Below, piece by piece: positions 49,367 to 61,229 of a stretch of 64,000 nt of DNA (positions are counted from its first letter, which is position 1; every line of letters begins with the position of its first letter). The translations under genes and the position numbers were made by a program. The DNA lies in the NCBI RefSeq assembly GCF_963662255.1, contig NW_026912157.1, positions 105,001 through 169,000 of the forward strand, given 5' to 3'. The notes below the pieces were generated by a model. The model was given only the letters and a program-made list of their open reading frames with translations. It made no database searches and was not told the origin of the DNA. This DNA is from Cinclus cinclus (taxonomy: Eukaryota; Chordata; Aves; Passeriformes; Cinclidae).

Positions 49367-52300
49367 AAAAATTCCATAAGGACGAGGATTTCTCCCAGAC
49401 CAAAGCTGCCCCCTCCTCCAAACCTGGCTGCCATCGGAGGCCCAAACGCGCCCTACAAAATGACATCTGCCAAGTGGGCTCCTGAGTTTGGCTTCTTGCG
49501 GAAAAGTGCCTCCTTTCAAAGCCAACTTGCCTAACTAGCCTGCGGCCCATTCTGGGCTTTTACCTACAAAAATTCCATAAGGACGAGGATTTCTCCCAGA
49601 ACAAAGCTGCCCCCTCCTCCAAACCTGGCTGCCATCGGAGGCCCAAACGCGCCCTACAAAATGACATCTGCCAAGTGGGCTCTTGAGTTTGGCTTCTTGG
49701 GGGAAAGTGCCTCCTTTCAAAGCCAACTTGCCTGCGTCCCGTCCTGGGCTTTTGCCTACAAAAATTCCATAAGAACGAGGATTTCTCACAGACCAAAGCT
49801 GCCCCCTCCTCCAAACCTGGCTGCCATCGGAGGCCCAAACGCGCCCTACAAAATGACATCTGCATTGTGGGTTCTTGAGTTTGGCTTCTTGGGGAAAAGT
49901 GCCTCCTTTCGGAGCCAACTTGCCTAACTTGCCTGCGGCCCGTCCTGGGCTTTTGAGTACAAAAATTCCATAAGGACGAGGATTTCTCCCAGACCAAAGC
50001 TGCCCCCTCCTCCAAACCTGGCTGCCATCGGAGGCCCAAACGCGCCCTACAAAATGACATCTGCCAAGTGGGCTCTTGAGTTTGGCTTCTTGGGGAAAAG
50101 TGACTCCTTTCAAAACCAACTTGCCTGCGCCCCGTCCCGGACGTTTGCTACAAAAATTCCATAAGGACGAGGATTCCTCCCAGACCAAAGCTGCCCCCTC
50201 CGCCAAACCTGGCTGCCATCGGAGGCCCAAACGCGCCCTACAAAATGACATCTGCCAAGCGGGCTCTTGAGTTTGGCTTCTTGGGGAAAAGTGCCTCCTT
50301 TCGGAGTCAACTTGCCGGCGGCCCATGCAGGGCTTTTGCCTCCAAAAATTCCATAAGGACGAGGATTTCTCCCAGACCAAAGCTGCCCCCTCCTCCAAAC
50401 CTGGCTGCCATCGGAGGCCCAAACGCGCCCCACAAAATGACATCTGCATTGAGGGTTCTGGAGTTTGGCTTCTTGGGGAAAAGTGCCTCCTTTCGGAGCC
50501 AACTTGCCTAACTTGCCTGCGGCCTGTCCTGGGCTTTTGCCTCCAAAAATTCCATAAGGACGAGGATTTCTCCCAGACCAAAGCTGCCCCCTCCTCCAAA
50601 CCTGGCTGCCATCGGAGGCCCAAACGTGCCCTACAAAATGACACCTGCCAAGTGGGCTCTTGAGTTTGGCTTCTTGGGGAAAAGTGACTCCTTTCAAAAC
50701 CAACTTGCCTGTGTCCCGTCCCGGGCTTTTGCTACAAAAATTCCATAAGGACGAGGATTCCTCCCAGACCAAAGCTGCCCCCTCCTCCAAACCTGGCTGC
50801 CATCGGAGGCCCAAACGTGCCCTACAAAATGACATCTGCCATGTGGGCTCTTGAGTTTGGTTTCTTGGGTGGAAGTGCCTCCTTTCAAAGCCAACTTGCC
50901 TGCGGCCCGTCCTGGGCTTTTGCCTACAAAAATTCCATAAGGACGAGGATTTCTCCCAGACCAAAGCTGCCCCCTCCTCCAAACCTGGCTGCCATCGGAG
51001 GCCCAAACGCGCCCTTCAAAATGACATCTGCCAAGTGGGCTCTTGAGTTTGGCTTCTTGCGGAAAAGTGCCTCCTTTCAAAGCAACTTGCCTACCTTGCC
51101 TGCAGCCCATTCTGGGCTTTTGCCTACAAAAATTCCATAAGGACGAGGATTTCTCCCAGACCAAAGCTGCCCCCTCCTCCAAACCTGGCTGCCATCGGAG
51201 GCCCAAACGCGCCCCACAAAATGACATCTGCATTGAGTGTTCTTGAGTTTGGCTTCTTGGGGAAAAGTGCCTCCTTTCGGAGTCAACATGCCTAACTTGC
51301 CTGCCGCCCATGCGGGGTTTTTGCCTACAAAAATTCCATAAGGACGAGGATTTCTCCCAGACCAAAGCTGCCCCCTCCTCCAAACCTGGCTGACATCGGA
51401 GGCCCAAACGCGCCCTACAAAATGACACCTGCGAAGTGGGCTCTTGAGTTTGGCTTCTTGGGGAAAAGTGACTCCATTCAAAACCAACTTGCCTGCGTCC
51501 CGTCCCGGGCTTTTGCTACAAAAATTTCATATGGACGAGGATTCCTCCCAGACCAAAGCTGCCCCCTCCTCCAAACCTGGCTGCCATCGGAGGCCCAAAC
51601 GCGCCCTACAAAATGACATCTGCCAAGTGGGCTCTTGAGTTTGGCTTCTTGCGGAAAAGTGCCTCCTTTCGGAGTCAACTTGCCTGCGACTCCTGCAGGG
51701 CTTTTGCCTACAAAAATTCCATAAGGACGAGGATTTCTCCCAGACCAAAGCTGCCCCCTCCTCCAAACCTGGCTGCCATCGGAGGCCCAAACGTGCCCTA
51801 CAAAATGACATCTGCCAAGTGGGCTCTTGAGTTTGGCTTCTTGGGGGAAAGTGCCTCCTTTCAAAGCCAACTTGCCTGCGGCCCGTCCTGGGCTTTTGCC
51901 TCCAAAAATTCCAGAAGGACGAGGATTTCTCCCAGACCAAAGCTGCCCCCTCCTCCAAACCTGGCTGCCATCGGAGGCCCAAACGCGCCCTACAAAATGA
52001 CATCTGCCAAGTGGGCTCTTGAGTTTGGCTTCTTGCGGAAAAGTGCCTCCTTTCAAAGCCAACTTGCCTAACTAGCCTGCGGCCCATTCTGGGCTTTTGC
52101 CTACAAAAATTCCATAAGGACGAGGATTTCTCCCAGACCAAAGCTGCCCCCTCCTCCAAACCTGGCTGCCATCGGAGGCCCAAACGCGCCCTACAAAATG
52201 ACATCTGCCAAGTGGGCTCTTGAGTTTGGCTTCTTGGGGAAAAGTGCCTCCTTTCGGAGTCAACTTGCCGGCGGCCCATGCAGGGCTTTTGCCTACAAAA

Positions 52301-52689
52301 ATTCCATAAGGACGAGGATTTCTCCCAGACCAAAGCTGCCCCCTCCTCCAAACCTGGCTGCCATCGGAGGCCCAAACGTGCCCTACAAAATGACATCTGC
52401 CAAGTGGGCTCTTGAGTTTGGCTTCTTGGGGGAAAGTGCCTCCTTTCAAAGCCAACTTGCCTGCGTCCCGTCCTGGGCTTTTGCCTCCAAAAATTCCATA
52501 AGGACGAGGATTTCTCCGAGAAGAAAGCTGCCCCCTCCTCCAAACCTGGCTGCCATCGGAGGTCCAAACGCGCCCTACAAAATGACATCTGCATTGTGGG
52601 TTCTTGAGTTTGGCTTCTTGGGGAAAAGTGCCTCCTTTCGCAGCCAACTTGCCTAACTTGCCTGCGGCCCGTCCTGGGCTTTTGAGTAC
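49367..52689. repeat. 3.3-3.7 kb higher-order unit, copy 1 (3,323 bp)
   Basis: Recurs immediately to the right at a shift of 3,323, which becomes 3,524 where copy 2 has one extra monomer. Rare shared markers are GGGCTTTTACCTAC, TTTCTCACAGACC, GTCCCGGACGTTTGC, AGTGACTCCATTC, AAATTTCATATGGACG, TTTCTCCGAGAAGAAAGC and GGAGGTCCAAACG. Confidence 0.85.
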
Positions 52690-55600
52690 AAAAATTCCAT
52701 AAGGACGAGGATTTCTCCCAGACCAAAGCTGCCCCCTCCTCCAAACCTGGCTGCCATCGGAGGCCCAAACGCGCCCTACAAAATGACATCTGCCAAGTGG
52801 GCTCCTGAGTTTGGCTTCTTGCGGAAAAGTGCCTCCTTTCAAAGCCAACTTGCCTAACTAGCCTGCGGCCCATTCTGGGCTTTTACCTACAAAAATTCCA
52901 TAAGGACGAGGATTTCTCCCAGAACAAAGCTGCCCCCTCCTCCAAACCTGGCTGCCATCGGAGGCCCAAACGCGCCCTACAAAATGACATCTGCCAAGTG
53001 GGCTCTTGAGTTTGGCTTCTTGGGGGAAAGTGCCTCCTTTCAAAGCCAACTTGCCTGCGTCCCGTCCTGGGCTTTTGCCTACAAAAATTCCATAAGAACG
53101 AGGATTTCTCACAGACCAAAGCTGCCCCCTCCTCCAAACCTGGCTGCCATCGGAGGCCCAAACGCGCCCTACAAAATGACATCTGCATTGTGGGTTCTTG
53201 AGTTTGGCTTCTTGGGGAAAAGTGCCTCCTTTCGGAGCCAACTTGCCTAACTTGCCTGCGGCCCGTCCTGGGCTTTTGAGTACAAAAATTCCATAAGGAC
53301 GAGGATTTCTCCCAGACCAAAGCTGCCCCCTCCTCCAAACCTGGCTGCCATCGGAGGCCCAAACGCGCCCTACAAAATGACATCTGCCAAGTGGGCTCTT
53401 GAGTTTGGCTTCTTGGGGAAAAGTGCCTCCTTTCAAAGCCAACTTGCCTAACTTGCCTGCGGCCCGTCCTGGGCTTTTGCCTACAAAAATTCCAGAAGGA
53501 CAAGGATTTCTCCCAGACCAAAGCTGCCCCCTCCTCCAAACCTGGCTGCCATCGGAGGCCCAAACGCGCCCTACAAAATGACATCTGCCAAGTGGGCTCT
53601 TGAGTTTGGCTTCTTGGGGAAAAGTGACTCCTTTCAAAACCAACTTGCCTGCGCCCCGTCCCGGACGTTTGCTACAAAAATTCCATAAGGACGAGGATTC
53701 CTCCCAGACCAAAGCTGCCCCCTCCGCCAAACCTGGCTGCCATCGGAGGCCCAAACGCGCCCTACAAAATGACATCTGCCAAGCGGGCTCTTGAGTTTGG
53801 CTTCTTGGGGAAAAGTGCCTCCTTTCGGAGTCAACTTGCCGGCGGCCCATGCAGGGCTTTTGCCTCCAAAAATTCCATAAGGACGAGGATTTCTCCCAGA
53901 CCAAAGCTGCCCCCTCCTCCAAACCTGGCTGCCATCGGAGGCCCAAACGCGCCCCACAAAATGACATCTGCATTGAGGGTTCTGGAGTTTGGCTTCTTGG
54001 GGAAAAGTGCCTCCTTTCGGAGCCAACTTGCCTAACTTGCCTGCGGCCTGTCCTGGGCTTTTGCCTCCAAAAATTCCATAAGGACGAGGATTTCTCCCAG
54101 ACCAAAGCTGCCCCCTCCTCCAAACCTGGCTGCCATCGGAGGCCCAAACGTGCCCTACAAAATGACACCTGCCAAGTGGGCTCTTGAGTTTGGCTTCTTG
54201 GGGAAAAGTGACTCCTTTCAAAACCAACTTGCCTGTGTCCCGTCCCGGGCTTTTGCTACAAAAATTCCATAAGGACGAGGATTCCTCCCAGACCAAAGCT
54301 GCCCCCTCCTCCAAACCTGGCTGCCATCGGAGGCCCAAACGTGCCCTACAAAATGACATCTGCCATGTGGGCTCTTGAGTTTGGTTTCTTGGGTGGAAGT
54401 GCCTCCTTTCAAAGCCAACTTGCCTGCGGCCCGTCCTGGGCTTTTGCCTACAAAAATTCCATAAGGACGAGGATTTCTCCCAGACCAAAGCTGCCCCCTC
54501 CTCCAAACCTGGCTGCCATCGGAGGCCCAAACGCGCCCTTCAAAATGACATCTGCCAAGTGGGCTCTTGAGTTTGGCTTCTTGCGGAAAAGTGCCTCCTT
54601 TCAAAGCAACTTGCCTACCTTGCCTGCAGCCCATTCTGGGCTTTTGCCTACAAAAATTCCATAAGGACGAGGATTTCTCCCAGACCAAAGCTGCCCCCTC
54701 CTCCAAACCTGGATGCCATCGGAGGCCCAAACGCGCCCCACAAAATGACATCTGCATTGAGTGTTCTTGAGTTTGGCTTCTTGGGGAAAAGTGCCTCCTT
54801 TCGGAGTCAACATGCCTAACTTGCCTGCCGCCCATGCGGGGTTTTTGCCTACAAAAATTCCATAAGGACGAGGATTTCTCCCAGACCAAAGCTGCCCCCT
54901 CCTCCAAACCTGGCTGACATCGGAGGCCCAAACGCGCCCTACAAAATGACACCTGCGAAGTGGGCTCTTGAGTTTGGCTTCTTGGGGAAAAGTGACTCCA
55001 TTCAAAACCAACTTGCCTGCGTCCCGTCCCGGGCTTTTGCTACAAAAATTTCATATGGACGAGGATTCCTCCCAGACCAAAGCTGCCCCCTCCTCCAAAC
55101 CTGGCTGCCATCGGAGGCCCAAACGCGCCCTACAAAATGACATCTGCCAAGTGGGCTCTTGAGTTTGGCTTCTTGCGGAAAAGTGCCTCCTTTCGGAGTC
55201 AACTTGCCTGCGACTCATGCAGGGCTTTTGCCTACAAAAATTCCATAAGGACGAGGATTTCTCCCAGACCAAAGCTGCCCCCTCCTCCAAACCTGGCTGC
55301 CATCGGAGGCCCAAACGTGCCCTACAAAATGACATCTGCCAAGTGGGCTCTTGAGTTTGGCTTCTTGGGGGAAAGTGCCTCCTTTCAAAGCCAACTTGCC
55401 TGCGGCCCGTCCTGGGCTTTTGCCTCCAAAAATTCCAGAAGGACGAGGATTTCTCCCAGACCAAAGCTGCCCCCTCCTCCAAACCTGGCTGCCATCGGAG
55501 GCCCAAACGCGCCCTACAAAATGACATCTGCCAAGTGGGCTCTTGAGTTTGGCTTCTTGCGGAAAAGTGCCTCCTTTCAAAGCCAACTTGCCTAACTAGC

Positions 55601-56213
55601 CTGCGGCCCATTCTGGGCTTTTGCCTACAAAAATTCCATAAGGACGAGGATTTCTCCCAGACCAAAGCTGCCCCCTCCTCCAAACCTGGCTGCCATCGGA
55701 GGCCCAAACGCGCCCTACAAAATGACATCTGCCAAGTGGGCTCTTGAGTTTGGCTTCTTGGGGAAAAGTGCCTCCTTTCGGAGTCAACTTGCCGGCGGCC
55801 CATGCAGGGCTTTTGCCTACAAAAATTCCATAAGGACGAGGATTTCTCCCAGACCAAAGCTGCCCCCTCCTCCAAACCTGGCTGCCATCGGAGGCCCAAA
55901 CGTGCCCTACAAAATGACATCTGCCAAGTGGGCTCTTGAGTTTGGCTTCTTGGGGGAAAGTGCCTCCTTTCAAAGCCAACTTGCCTGCGTCCCGTCCTGG
56001 GCTTTTGCCTCCAAAAATTCCATAAGGACGAGGATTTCTCCGAGAAGAAAGCTGCCCCCTCCTCCAAACCTGGCTGCCATCGGAGGTCCAAACGCGCCCT
56101 ACAAAATGACATCTGCATTGTGGGTTCTTGAGTTTGGCTTCTTGGGGAAAAGTGCCTCCTTTCGCAGCCAACTTGCCTAACTTGCCTGCGGCCCGTCCTG
56201 GGCTTTTGAGTAC
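52690..56213. repeat. 3.3-3.7 kb higher-order unit, copy 2 (3,524 bp)
   Basis: Tandem copy with one extra 201-bp monomer at about 53,421-53,621, marked by CCAGAAGGACAAGG. Differences from copy 1 that I saw include CTGGATGCCATCGG at about 54,709 (CTGGCTGCC in copy 1) and GCGACTCATGCAGGG at about 55,210 (GCGACTCCTGCAGGG in copy 1). Homology to copy 1 stops at about 56,225, where CCAGAAGG replaces CCATAAGG. Confidence 0.85.
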
Positions 56214-57131
56214 AAAAATTCCAGAAGGACGAGGATTTCTCCCAGACCAAAGCTGCCCCCTCCTCCAAACCTGGCTGCCATCGGAGGCCCAAACGCACCC
56301 TACAAAATGACATCTGCATTGTGGGTTCTTGAGTTTGGCTTCTTGGGGAAAAGTGCCTCCTTTCAAAGCCAACTTGCCTAACTTGCCTGCGGCCCGTCCT
56401 GGGCTTTTGCCTACAAAAATTCCAGAAGGACAAGGATTTCTCCCAGACCAAAGCTGCTCCCTCCTCCAAACCTGGCTGCCATCGGAGGCCCAAACGCGCC
56501 CTACAAAATGACATCTGCCAAGTGGGCTCTTGAGTTTGGCTTCTTGGGGAAAAGTGACTCCTTTCAAAACCAACTTGCCTGCATCCCGTCCCGGACGTTT
56601 GCTACAAAAATTCCATAAGGACGAGGATTCCTCCCAGACCAAAGCTGCCCCCTCCTCCAAACCTGGCTGCCATCGGAGGCCCAAACGCGCCCTACAAAAT
56701 GACATCTGCCAAGTGGGCTCTTGAGTTTGGCTTCTTGGGGAAAAGTGCCTCTTTTCGGAGCCAAATTGCCTAACTTGCCTGCGGCCCGTCCTGGGCTTTT
56801 GCCGACAAAAATTCCATAAGGACGAGGATTTCTCCCAGACCAAAGCTGCCCCCTCCTCCAAACCTGGCTTCCATCGGAGGCCCAAACGCGCCCTACAAAA
56901 TGACATCTGCCAAGTGGGCTCTTGAGTTTGGCTTTCTGGGGAAATGTGCCTCCTTTCGGAGTCAACTTGCCTGCGGCCCATGCAGGGCTTTTGCCTACAA
57001 AAATTCCATAAGGACGAGGATTTCTCCCAGACCAAAGCTGCCCCCTCCTCCAAACCTGGCTGCCATCGGAGGCCCAAACGTGCCCTACAAAATGACATCT
57101 GCCAAGTGGGCTCTTGAGTTTGGCTTCTTGG

Positions 57132-58299
57132 GGAAAAGTGACTCCTTTCAAAACCAACTTGCCTGCGCCCCGTCCCGGACGTTTGCTACAAAAATTCCAT
57201 AAGGACGAGGATTCCTCCCAGACCAAAGCTGCCCCCTCCGCCAAACCTGGCTGCCATCGGAGGCCCAAACGCGCCCTACAAAATGACATCTGCCAAGCGG
57301 GCTCTTGAGTTTGGCTTCTTGGGGAAAAGTGCCTCCTTTCGGAGTCAACTTGCCGGCGGCCCATGCAGGGCTTTTGCCTCCAAAAATTCCATAAGGACGA
57401 GGATTTCTCCCAGACCAAAGCTGCCCCCTCCTCCAAACCTGGCTGCCATCGGAGGCCCAAACGCGCCCCACAAAATGACATCTGCATTGAGGGTTCTGGA
57501 GTTTGGCTTCTTGGGGAAAAGTGCCTCCTTTCGGAGCCAACTTGCCTAACTTGCCTGCGGCCCGTCCTGGGCTTTTGCCTACAAAAATTCCAGAAGGACA
57601 AGGATTTCTCCCAGACCAAAGCTGCCCCCTCCTCCAAACCTGGCTGCCATCGGAGGCCCAAACGCGCCCTACAAAATGACATCTGCCAAGTGGGCTCTTG
57701 AGTTTGGCTTCTTGGGGAAAAGTGACTCCTTTCAAAACCAACTTGCCTGCGCCCCGTCCCGGACGTTTGCTACAAAAATTCCATAAGGACGAGGATTCCT
57801 CCCAGACCAAAGCTGCCCCCTCCGCCAAACCTGGCTGCCATCGGAGGCCCAAACGCGCCCTACAAAATGACATCTGCCAAGCGGGCTCTTGAGTTTGGCT
57901 TCTTGGGGAAAAGTGCCTCCTTTCGGAGTCAACTTGCCGGCGGCCCATGCAGGGCTTTTGCCTCCAAAAATTCCATAAGGACGAGGATTTCTCCCAGACC
58001 AAAGCTGCCCCCTCCTCCAAACCTGGCTGCCATCGGAGGCCCAAACGCGCCCCACAAAATGACATCTGCATTGAGGGTTCTGGAGTTTGGCTTCTTGGGG
58101 AAAAGTGCCTCCTTTCGGAGCCAACTTGCCTAACTTGCCTGCGGCCTGTCCTGGGCTTTTGCCTCCAAAAATTCCATAAGGACGAGGATTTCTCCCAGAC
58201 CAAAGCTGCCCCCTCCTCCAAACCTGGCTGCCATCGGAGGCCCAAACGTGCCCTACAAAATGACACCTGCCAAGTGGGCTCTTGAGTTTGGCTTCTTGG
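57132..58299. repeat. 584-bp three-monomer tandem duplication
   Basis: A trimer (191-type with GTCCCGGACGTTTGC, 192-type with AAGCGGGCTC, 201-type with GGGTTCTGGAG) occurs at about 57,132-57,715 and again at 57,716-58,299. The first two monomers match closely. The third differs: CCAGAAGGACAAGG in the first copy and CCATAAGGACGAGG in the second. The same trimer occurs once at about 50.1 kb and once at about 53.6 kb. Confidence 0.78.
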
Positions 58300-61229
58300 G
58301 GAAAAGTGACTCCTTTCAAAACCAACTTGCCTGTGTCCCGTCCCGGGCTTTTGCTACAAAAATTCCATAAGGACGAGGATTCCTCCCAGACCAAAGCTGC
58401 CCCCTCCTCCAAACCTGGCTGCCATCGGAGGCCCAAACGTGCCCTACAAAATGACATCTGCCATGTGGGCTCTTGAGTTTGGCTTCTTGGGTGGAAGTGC
58501 CTCCTTTCAAAGCCAACTTGCCTGCGGCCCGTCCTGGGCTTTTGCCTACAAAAATTCCATAAGGACGAGGATTTCTCCCAGACCAAAGCTGCCCCCTCCT
58601 CCAAACCTGGCTGCCATCGGAGGCCCAAACGCGCCCTTCAAAATGACATCTGCCAAGTGGGCTCTTGAGTTTGGCTTCTTGCGGAAAAGTGCCTCCTTTC
58701 AAAGCAACTTGCCTACCTTGCCTGCAGCCCATTCTGGGCTTTTGCCTACAAAAATTCCATAAGGACGAGGATTTCTCCCAGACCAAAGCTGCCCCCTCCT
58801 CCAAACCTGGCTGCCATCGGAGGCCCAAACGCGCCCCACAAAATGACATCTGCATTGAGTGTTCTTGAGTTTGGCTTCTTGGGGAAAAGTGCCTCCTTTC
58901 GGAGTCAACATGCCTAACTTGCCTGCCGCCCATGCGGGGTTTTTGCCTACAAAAATTCCATAAGGACGAGGATTTCTCCCAGACCAAAGCTGCCCCCTCC
59001 TCCAAACCTGGCTGACATCGGAGGCCCAAACGCGCCCTACAAAATGACACCTGCGAAGTGGGCTCTTGAGTTTGGCTTCTTGGGGAAAAGTGACTCCATT
59101 CAAAACCAACTTGCCTGCGTCCCGTCCCGGGCTTTTGCTACAAAAATTTCATATGGACGAGGATTCCTCCCAGACCAAAGCTGCCCCCTCCTCCAAACCT
59201 GGCTGCCATCGGAGGCCCAAACGCGCCCTACAAAATGACATCTGCCAAGTGGGCTCTTGAGTTTGGCTTCTTGCGGAAAAGTGCCTCCTTTCGGAGTCAA
59301 CTTGCCTGCGACTCATGCAGGGCTTTTGCCTACAAAAATTCCATAAGGACGAGGATTTCTCCCAGACCAAAGCTGCCCCCTCCTCCAAACCTGGCTGCCA
59401 TCGGAGGCCCAAACGTGCCCTACAAAATGACATCTGCCAAGTGGGCTCTTGAGTTTGGCTTCTTGGGGGAAAGTGCCTCCTTTCAAAGCCAACTTGCCTG
59501 CGGCCCGTCCTGGGCTTTTGCCTCCAAAAATTCCAGAAGGACGAGGATTTCTCCCAGACCAAAGCTGCCCCCTCCTCCAAACCTGGCTGCCATCGGAGGC
59601 CCAAACGCGCCCTACAAAATGACATCTGCCAAGTGGGCTCTTGAGTTTGGCTTCTTGCGGAAAAGTGCCTCCTTTCAAAGCCAACTTGCCTAACTAGCCT
59701 GCGGCCCATTCTGGGCTTTTGCCTACAAAAATTCCATAAGGACGAGGATTTCTCCCAGACCAAAGCTGCCCCCTCCTCCAAACCTGGCTGCCATCGGAGG
59801 CCCAAACGCGCCCTACAAAATGACATCTGCCAAGTGGGCTCTTGAGTTTGGCTTCTTGGGGAAAAGTGCCTCCTTTCGGAGTCAACTTGCCGGCGGCCCA
59901 TGCAGGGCTTTTGCCTACAAAAATTCCATAAGGACGAGGATTTCTCCCAGACCAAAGCTGCCCCCTCCTCCAAACCTGGCTGCCATCGGAGGCCCAAACG
60001 TGCCCTACAAAATGACATCTGCCAAGTGGGCTCTTGAGTTTGGCTTCTTGGGGGAAAGTGCCTCCTTTCAAAGCCAACTTGCCTGCGTCCCGTCCTGGGC
60101 TTTTGCCTCCAAAAATTCCATAAGGACGAGGATTTCTCCGAGAAGAAAGCTGCCCCCTCCTCCAAACCTGGCTGCCATCGGAGGTCCAAACGCGCCCTAC
60201 AAAATGACATCTGCATTGTGGGTTCTTGAGTTTGGCTTCTTGGGGAAAAGTGCCTCCTTTCGCAGCCAACTTGCCTAACTTGCCTGCGGCCCGTCCTGGG
60301 CTTTTGAGTACAAAAATTCCAGAAGGACGAGGATTTCTCCCAGACCAAAGCTGCCCCCTCCTCCAAACCTGGCTGCCATCGGAGGCCCAAACGCACCCTA
60401 CAAAATGACATCTGCATTGTGGGTTCTTGAGTTTGGCTTCTTGGGGAAAAGTGCCTCCTTTCAAAGCCAACTTGCCTAACTTGCCTGCGGCCCGTCCTGG
60501 GCTTTTGCCTACAAAAATTCCAGAAGGACAAGGATTTCTCCCAGACCAAAGCTGCTCCCTCCTCCAAACCTGGCTGCCATCGGAGGCCCAAACGCGCCCT
60601 ACAAAATGACATCTGCCAAGTGGGCTCTTGAGTTTGGCTTCTTGGGGAAAAGTGCCTCCTTTCAAAACCAACTTGCCTGCATCCCGTCCCGGACGTTTGC
60701 TACAAAAATTCCATAAGGACGAGGATTCCTCCCAGACCAAAGCTGCCCCCTCCTCCAAACCTGGCTGCCATCGGAGGCCCAAACGCGCCCTACAAAATGA
60801 CATCTGCCAAGTGGGCTCTTGAGTTTGGCTTCTTGGGGAAAAGTGCCTCTTTTCGGAGCCAAATTGCCTAACTTGCCTGCGGCCCGTCCTGGGCTTTTGC
60901 CGACAAAAATTCCATAAGGACGAGGATTTCTCCCAGACCAAAGCTGCCCCCTCCTCCAAACCTGGCTTCCATCGGAGGCCCAAACGCGCCCTACAAAATG
61001 ACATCTGCCAAGTGGGCTCTTGAGTTTGGCTTTCTGGGGAAATGTGCCTCCTTTCGGAGTCAACTTGCCTGCGGCCCATGCAGGGCTTTTGCCTACAAAA
61101 ATTCCATAAGGACGAGGATTTCTCCCAGACCAAAGCTGCCCCCTCCTCCAAACCTGGCTGCCATCGGAGGCCCAAACGTGCCCTACAAAATGACATCTGC
61201 CAAGTGGGCTCTTGAGTTTGGCTTCTTGG
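57534..61229. repeat. 3.3-3.7 kb higher-order unit, copy 3 (shift 4,098 from copy 2)
   Basis: Matches 53,436-57,131 at a constant shift of 4,098 bases. The shift is 584 longer than the copy-2 spacing would otherwise be, because of the extra trimer. Visible differences include GGCTTCTTGGGTGG at about 58,480 (copies 1 and 2 have GGTTTCTTGGGTGG) and AAGTGCCTCCTTTCAAAACC at about 60,650 (copy 2 has AAGTGACTCC). The match ends at about 61,230, where GGGTGGAAGTACC replaces GGGGAAAAGTGACTCC. Confidence 0.83.
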
